A DNA stretch of 64,000 nt from NCBI GenBank assembly GCA_027943335.1, contig BSBK01006754.1, positions 276,001 to 340,000 on the forward strand, in the 5' to 3' direction. Of this stretch, positions 58,589 to 64,000 are shown in pieces. The notes under the pieces were generated by a model, which worked only from the letters and a program-made list of their open reading frames with translations, was not told the DNA's origin and made no database searches. This stretch comes from Chamaecyparis obtusa (taxonomy: Eukaryota; Streptophyta; Pinopsida; Cupressales; Cupressaceae). A program made the position numbers and the translations under genes. Numbering within the stretch: the first letter of the stretch is position 1; each line of letters starts with the position of its first letter.

Positions 58589-60672
58589 TTGGAAGAAGGC
58601 CCCGGAAGCATGAGCAAAAATACACCACGAGTTGCAGGCGCAGGTACAGGGAAGAAGCTGAAAATTCACAGGCCTCAAATGGCGGCTGCGGGATCTCAGA
58701 GAGAGGAGGTCACAGCACAGAACATTGCATTCGAGGGTTTGAATGGCCTAGAATGCCGAAGATGGTGGAATGAGAGTGATAATTGTCCGAACACCCTATT
58801 GGTCAAGGACAACCTATCAAGGGCTCAGGTACAATGGGTTATTCAAATGCCCATTTTTTGTATCAAGGACTTCGAAGGACCACTGCGGGCAATGATTGAG
58901 GCCTTCAACAGATTTTCAAAAACCAGCACTATTCCCTACCTGAACCACTCAGTGACGGTTTCTTTTACAGTATCTGAGTTTCGCCGAGTATTCGGGTTGC
59001 CAGACAAAGGAGTACGGGTTGACCTGAGGCCACAGAAGATGACTGCAGAAAATAAAGATTTCTACATCCGACTGATTTGCAGAGATGATCTCACCCCGGC
59101 AGAGGAGTCTCTCTGAAAGGCATCGCATAACCGCGGCATCAAGAAGACATTCATCAGGGAAGGCCACTGGCGAGGTCTTATGGACTTGGTGAAGAGCTGG
59201 CTTACAGGGTCTAGCCGCGCCTCCGACATTTCATTTCAGCAGGTCACATTGATGAATCACCTCCTTGGTGGGAGAATGTACGATTGGGCGACGGTGTTGG
59301 CAAAGCGGATGTATGCTTTCATGACACTTCAGCACCGCACCTTTTACATGCCACATTATGTCATTGAGCTTTTCTTGGACGCAATGGAGTGGCAGATCCC
59401 AGCAGACATACTATCATCGGAGATTAAGGTGGGCCCCTTGGTGGAAGGCAAGCCCCCAATCATGAGATGGCGTCACCTGGATATACCTGGAGGTCAGAAG
59501 GTCGGAGCTGGTTCGAAACAAACTAGGCAAGAATTGGAAGTCAGTGGGGATCACAGGGATATGGATACTGGTCGTGAAGCGACATCAGAGGAAGGGAGCG
59601 GTTCGAAGGATGATGATGAAGATGAAGTAAGGGTAATCTCAGCTACCCCGCTGTTATTTCCACGTCCTGTACCCTCCAATGGGACCCAAGTTGCTTTGGT
59701 CTCGGGCCCTACAGCCATTCCAGCATTTGGCCAAGTACGGACCCCAGTTCAGTTGACTCCACCTATGGCCACATTAGCAGGGGTTTCTGTAGTAGATACA
59801 CTTCCGAAGCTAGAGACTAGCGATAGTGAGAGTATCCCTTCTGGCAGAGACATGGCAGAGATGATGGAGCAATTTGCCGAGCAGGGCAAGGCGGAATCTA
59901 GTCAGGTACGGCTAGAGATGGTGAGGTCAGAGCCGGTGGTAACCTTTGGAGACTCCATGTTGATTGAGTCCGACCATGACAGTATGGATGGAGGGGTGCC
60001 TATTGAGGAGTGCTTGACACGTATGTGTTAGACTGGACTACCCGTATTAGGGCGTGCGAGTGCTTTCTTGGTACAGAGATCCCTCACACCGATGGCACAA
60101 GGATCCGCTATTCTGTCCCCTCAGCGAGAGGACTCCCATTTGGAGGAAGGCGCAGTGGGTGATGCTAGAGGTGGCGGACAGAGTGTAGAGCCAGAGGCAG
60201 TTGAGGTGCCGGCAAGGAAAGGAAAACCGGTCGAGGTGATGATGGCAGAGGATCTGGGAAGTATATGCACACTCTGGAATTGGTGATTGATAAGGGTCGG
60301 CGGTTGGTGCAGACAGTGATCACGGCACGGGAAACAGAGGGGGCTCGAGAGAGGGCTCGAGAGGCAGCGGAGAGATCTCGGGAGCAGATAGCCGCCGAGT
60401 TAGCAGCAGAGCGAAGTGCCTGGCACGCAGAACGTGCAACACTGTTAGCACAACTAGAGGAGCAGAGGGCCTGGCAGGCAGAATGTACAACATTGTTGGC
60501 ACAGCTGGAGGCAGCCAATACCGGAAGGAGTCTTGCAGAGGGCCAATTAGCTCAAAAGGATACGGAACTCCAGGAGGCTACCCTGATGCTCAAGGAAGTA
60601 ATTGAGGTCAATTCGCAGATCCAAACAGATTTGGATATCCGTACGCAGCAGGTCTACCAATTGAGGCGATAG
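58589..60672 (+). pseudogene. element C extra ORF, unknown function
   Basis: One frame runs from ATG 58589 through TGA 59114 and TAG 60029 to TGA 60284; a shift then leads to 60265-60672. The first two stops are readable as CGA and CAG. The N-terminal part (residues 40-280) is globular, with SFTVSEFRRVFGLPDKG and a helical block HRTFYMPHYVIELFLDAM. The middle is acidic and Ser/Gly-rich. The last 130 codons form an Ala/Glu/Arg-rich coiled coil. A position downstream of integrase is usual for extra ORFs of Tat/Athila relatives. It recalls the plant mobile domain type of ORF, but this was not testable here. Confidence 0.6.
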
Positions 60673-60794
60673 GTCAACTCTTCAGCGTCCCAATCATCGG
60701 TTCCAAGGATGCCCCCTTCCACCTCTGCTTAGCTGATTTCTTTGTTTATGTACTAGACATTATCCCCATTTTGTTGTTAAGTCGCCGGAGATGA

Positions 60795-60814
60795 CTTTTC
60801 TTTTGGGGGGATGA
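60795..60814 (+). promoter_or_regulatory. polypurine tract of element C
   Basis: TTTTCTTTTGGGGGGATGA ends directly before TGTTGTCG at 60815. Confidence 0.65.
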
Positions 60815-61052
60815 TGTTGTCGAGTATTTTGGGGTAGTTAGACGGTTGGAGTCCGGAGGCATTACACGGGTGCGATGGTTCGCCTCACACCCCTTCAGAT
60901 GTTATATGTATGAACTTGTCCCTTTGATGAAGACACGGTTGTTATGTATGGAAACTCTTGTGATTACATCAATACAATAGTCTTTTATATTACATGCTGA
61001 GTATTTGACTGTGTCTATGCAATTACTGTCTGTTACCCCACGAGGGTAAACA
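60815..61052 (+). repeat. 3' LTR of element C
   Basis: 238 bp, matching 49917-50154 with about a dozen differences. Confidence 0.88.
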
Positions 61053-61302
61053 AAAATAAGTTCTATATTTTCTGAAATATATTCTAAGGATTAAATTTAT
61101 TTGTTTAATAAACTATTTAGTTGAAATTTCTAAGTTAAATTCATACTTACAATTAATTATGCAACTATTGTTGAGTTAGTGGTATTATACTTAAAGACAT
61201 TAAGGAAAATATTAAAAGGGGGACATTACTCCTATGGATCTGGTATAGCTTATCACATTATACCCAATAGCTTTTCTCACAACATTGGCATCACATACAG
61301 CA

Positions 61303-61592
61303 AAAGGAATGAATGCGGTTTAGTATCAGCATCAACATTAACATGATAAGTAACTTCCTTTCTCCCATCATCTTTGGCATTTCACCATTTCACAAAGGAA
61401 TGAATGCCATCATTGATATCCAGGTATGGTTCAGTATCAGCACCAACATCAACAGGATAAGTAACTTCCTTTCTCTCATCCTCTTTGGCATTTCACACAA
61501 AGGAATGAATGCCATCATTGATATCCAAATATGGTTCGGTATCAACATGATAAGTTCGTTCCTTTCTCTCAACCTCTTTGGCATTTCATAGT
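61303..61592. repeat. minisatellite, three units
   Basis: Three imperfect units of about 95-100 bp start AAAGGAATGAATGC (about 61303, 61396 and 61498). Each ends near CTCTTTGGCATTTCA. They give a repetitive 92-codon open frame on the plus strand that is probably not a gene. Confidence 0.75.
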
Positions 61593-64000
61593 TTCACCCT
61601 CCACAAGTTGAACTGATCACAACACACAGGCAAAAGCACACGAAGTGAAAAGAAATCATAATGATACTTGACAAATTATTACGATTTCGTTGACAAACTT
61701 TTACAAGAGAAGCTATGCTAACAGAATCTAAAATGCAACAGAAATTGAAGGATGGCTCACTCAAAGATGACACGAGATTTATCCTAGGAAATCCTTTTTG
61801 GAAAAACCCCAAAGTATTAAACAAATAAGGATTAGAATACAAAGTGATTTCTCTTGTGCCAGCCCTTCAGTGCCAGCAAATGCTCCATACCTAAGCTAAA
61901 CTATTGCTCTAGGGCTTCCTCGATATCACCACTTGATATTTCTTCTTGTGTATTTCTATAATGTCATAAGCTTGTATTTGTAGGCACAACGCTTATAAGA
62001 AAGCACCAAGTTGTTTCACAAAAGAATGAATATAAAACCGTGGGCCACAACCCTTCATATTTGTTGTGTCCCCTCTCAACTGACTGCCTTAAAATTTATT
62101 ATTTAAAGAAAACTGTTTTTAATCACTAGCCTTATAATTAATTAAAACTTAAAAATAATTATATATAGATAAATTAAATAAATTTAAATTTCAAATTTCA
62201 AACTTACAGTTTGGCACCCAAGTTTTGGGACCCAGGCGTCCCATACTAGCTAGTATATGAAGGACAGGTTTCTTTGTGGAGGCATCCAGAAGGATATGGA
62301 CACTGATTTATTTCAGAACCTGGAATTTGGGATGAAAACCCTAGAGAGCAAACCCTAAGGTCGAACAAAAACCCTTCCTCAGTCCCTTCTGGCAAATCAA
62401 ATTACTAAGAGATATTGAGGATCTAAAATTCTAGAATTTCCTATGTTTCAGGATTGTTAGCAGCAGTGGAGGGCAGTTAGTGACCTGCATCAGTCACCAG
62501 CAGCTAGGAAGACAACCCAACAACCAGATCTGGAACTCTATTATACCCTGCTCCTGGTATGTTGATGACTATCTGAAATCCAAGGGAAGTCTGCTATCTG
62601 TCCTGACCTGCACCTATGCTGATGCAATCCTGGGGACACTACCCATGTCATCCATATTCCAAGCAGCTGTCCCTGCTATCTACAGGTCTTTGACCACCTG
62701 CCATCAACATTCATAGTCATCCACCTAAAATCTGAGGGTGTCAATAATCTGTTTTTTGACCTCACCACTATATCATTGTGGGATATCAAAATTGCTGTCA
62801 CAAATTACCCAAGCGGACTGCAGACAACAGTGAAGACCAATCGCAGAACTTTGGGGGCTTAATTACACTCCCAGGTCCTGATTGCAGTATGCAAGCTGTA
62901 CTTTGGACTGACATATTTGCTGTTTAAGCATAAGTGCAGAATTTCGTTCATCATGCAGAACGTAGGGTTTGTAAATAAACTCCTGATTTGATACAATCAG
63001 ATATAATTAAAAAGTGGTGAGGAATGAAAATACTTGTTTTCCATATTTTCCCAGTTGCTGTTCTATTTAATTTCTTTCAAAATATCAAGAAAATAACATG
63101 TAAATCATATATTTCTAGAAATTCTAGATAAAGGACTTTACAATATTTCACATCTCCTCATGTGCTACACCTGTGTTTCCTCACACCTCACACATTACTC
63201 CTCATACTCCACAAGAGTCCACATGACCCATGTTCCATATCTAGTGCACCACAAGGAATGATGAGGTGCAACATATACCCAACATGAGGCATATGCAAAC
63301 TGTTTAACATATACCTAACAGAAAGAGAGAGATCAGAATTCCTCTTCAGGCCTTCTAGGACGAGCTACAACATCATGGCTAAGGAAGAAGCTTTCAAAGT
63401 AAATCCACGTGGGAAAATCCAATATTTGTCACTTGAAAAAAGGGATAAAGAAAGATATGGGTACAAAGAAATGTTAATTGGGACCATGGACACAATGTGA
63501 CGTGGAAACATCCATACATTAATATTATGGAAAATATAGAGAAAAATGAATTAAAAGTCAATGAATGTTTTTGATTTTTAGTCGCTCAGAGTCACAGGTT
63601 TTCTATGGAAACAACTAATCATAGATGGAAACATGCCAGAAACACCATTTTGGGAAGGATACGCCATGTTACGCAATTCTGAAACATTTTTGCACCAAAG
63701 CAGAACAAGGAACACTTCTGAGTGGATTTGGTGGAGGAGGAGGGAGATTATTTGGCATTTCTGATATGGTAGCTGTTTTAGTATTTCCATTTAATTCATG
63801 CTATAACTTTGTCGGCTTCATTTTTCTTCTTTGTTATAATGATTTTTCAGTTTAGATATCTAGTCAATTGAGTATCAAAATCCCATAAGAGCACATATCC
63901 ACTGTTATACCTAAACATTTTTTCAGACACGCATGATATAAACAAATCAGCAATTGAGGACACAAAACAAATAACCACATTTAGTCTAGTAAGGCTGCTA
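61593..64000. other. AT-rich non-coding right flank
   Basis: No gene, LTR end or RNA was recognised. 62080-62215 is very AT-rich. A 78-codon plus frame at 62480-62716 and short frames at 63578-63855 show no recognisable domain. Confidence 0.5.

Larger units (their letters stand above)
49917..61052 (+). mobile_element. element C: Ty3/gypsy retrotransposon with extra ORF after integrase
   Basis: Short 238-bp LTRs (49917-50154 and 60815-61052) and a TGGCGCCGTTGCC primer site. The order gag, protease, reverse transcriptase, RNase H, integrase, then an extra ORF points to the Tat/Athila side of plant gypsy elements. Target flanks are gaaat and aaaat (imperfect). Solo LTR G3 interrupts it. The pol frame is continuous, broken only by stops. 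Confidence 0.9.

Noticed and set aside
57883..58617. 244-codon minus-strand open frame
   Set aside because: It arises from the reverse complement of the GTACGG-rich spacer of element C. Its Cys/Phe/Leu/Ser-rich composition has no domain, so it is a by-product of the repeats.
61313..61591. 92-codon frame with repeated FGIS / GMNAIIDIQ
   Set aside because: Its repetitiveness follows from the three-unit minisatellite; there is no start context or homology to suggest a protein.

Overview
This is plant nuclear DNA made almost entirely of nested retrotransposons, with one block of mitochondrial DNA captured inside them. The evidence is Ty1/copia and Ty3/gypsy elements with plant-type primer sites (initiator tRNA-Met type, plus one TGGCGCCGTTGCC type), non-LTR reverse transcriptase fragments, and a plant mitochondrial ccmFc reading frame. 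A large, repeat-rich genome is likely, and a gymnosperm is plausible, but the sequence does not prove this. I found no host nuclear gene.

Layout. Positions 1-4904 hold two related LTR-like arms in opposite orientation (221-1332 and 3802-4904) around decayed gag-like sequence. From 6193 to 45852 lies one minus-strand gypsy-type element, here called F, bounded by the 5-bp target duplication ccaag. F has LTRs (6193-7550 and 44496-45852), a primer site and a broken gag (36321-35111). No pol of its own is visible, and it carries a tandem-repeat block. F was then invaded several times. A LINE lies in it (7690-8098, 17761-18074 and 24239-26390). That LINE was itself split by element A (8099-17760) and by copia element D (18075-24233, duplication aactc). 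Element B (26885-34633, duplication gttct) sits in F's tandem repeats. A solo LTR, G1 (15706-17390, duplication cttaa), sits in A's 3' LTR. About 7.56 kb of mitochondrial DNA (36918-44481) sits in F's 5' LTR and is flanked by a direct duplication of about 518 bp. To the right lie solo LTR G2 (46893-48479, duplication attta), gypsy element C (49917-61052) interrupted by solo LTR G3 (52529-54123, duplication cggga), and AT-rich sequence with a minisatellite to the end.

How the parts relate. D and C are decayed autonomous elements with recognisable gag, protease, reverse transcriptase, RNase H and integrase. A and B are two copies of a pol-less LTR family. Each has a coiled-coil, five-zinc-knuckle Gag-like ORF1, and a second ORF of roughly 1.1-1.2 thousand codons of unknown function where pol would be expected. 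They would need another element's enzymes to move. C also carries a long extra ORF after integrase, and it resembles A/B ORF2 in layout. The two most notable signals are the A/B family and the mitochondrial insertion with its large target duplication and its swarm of short palindromic repeats.
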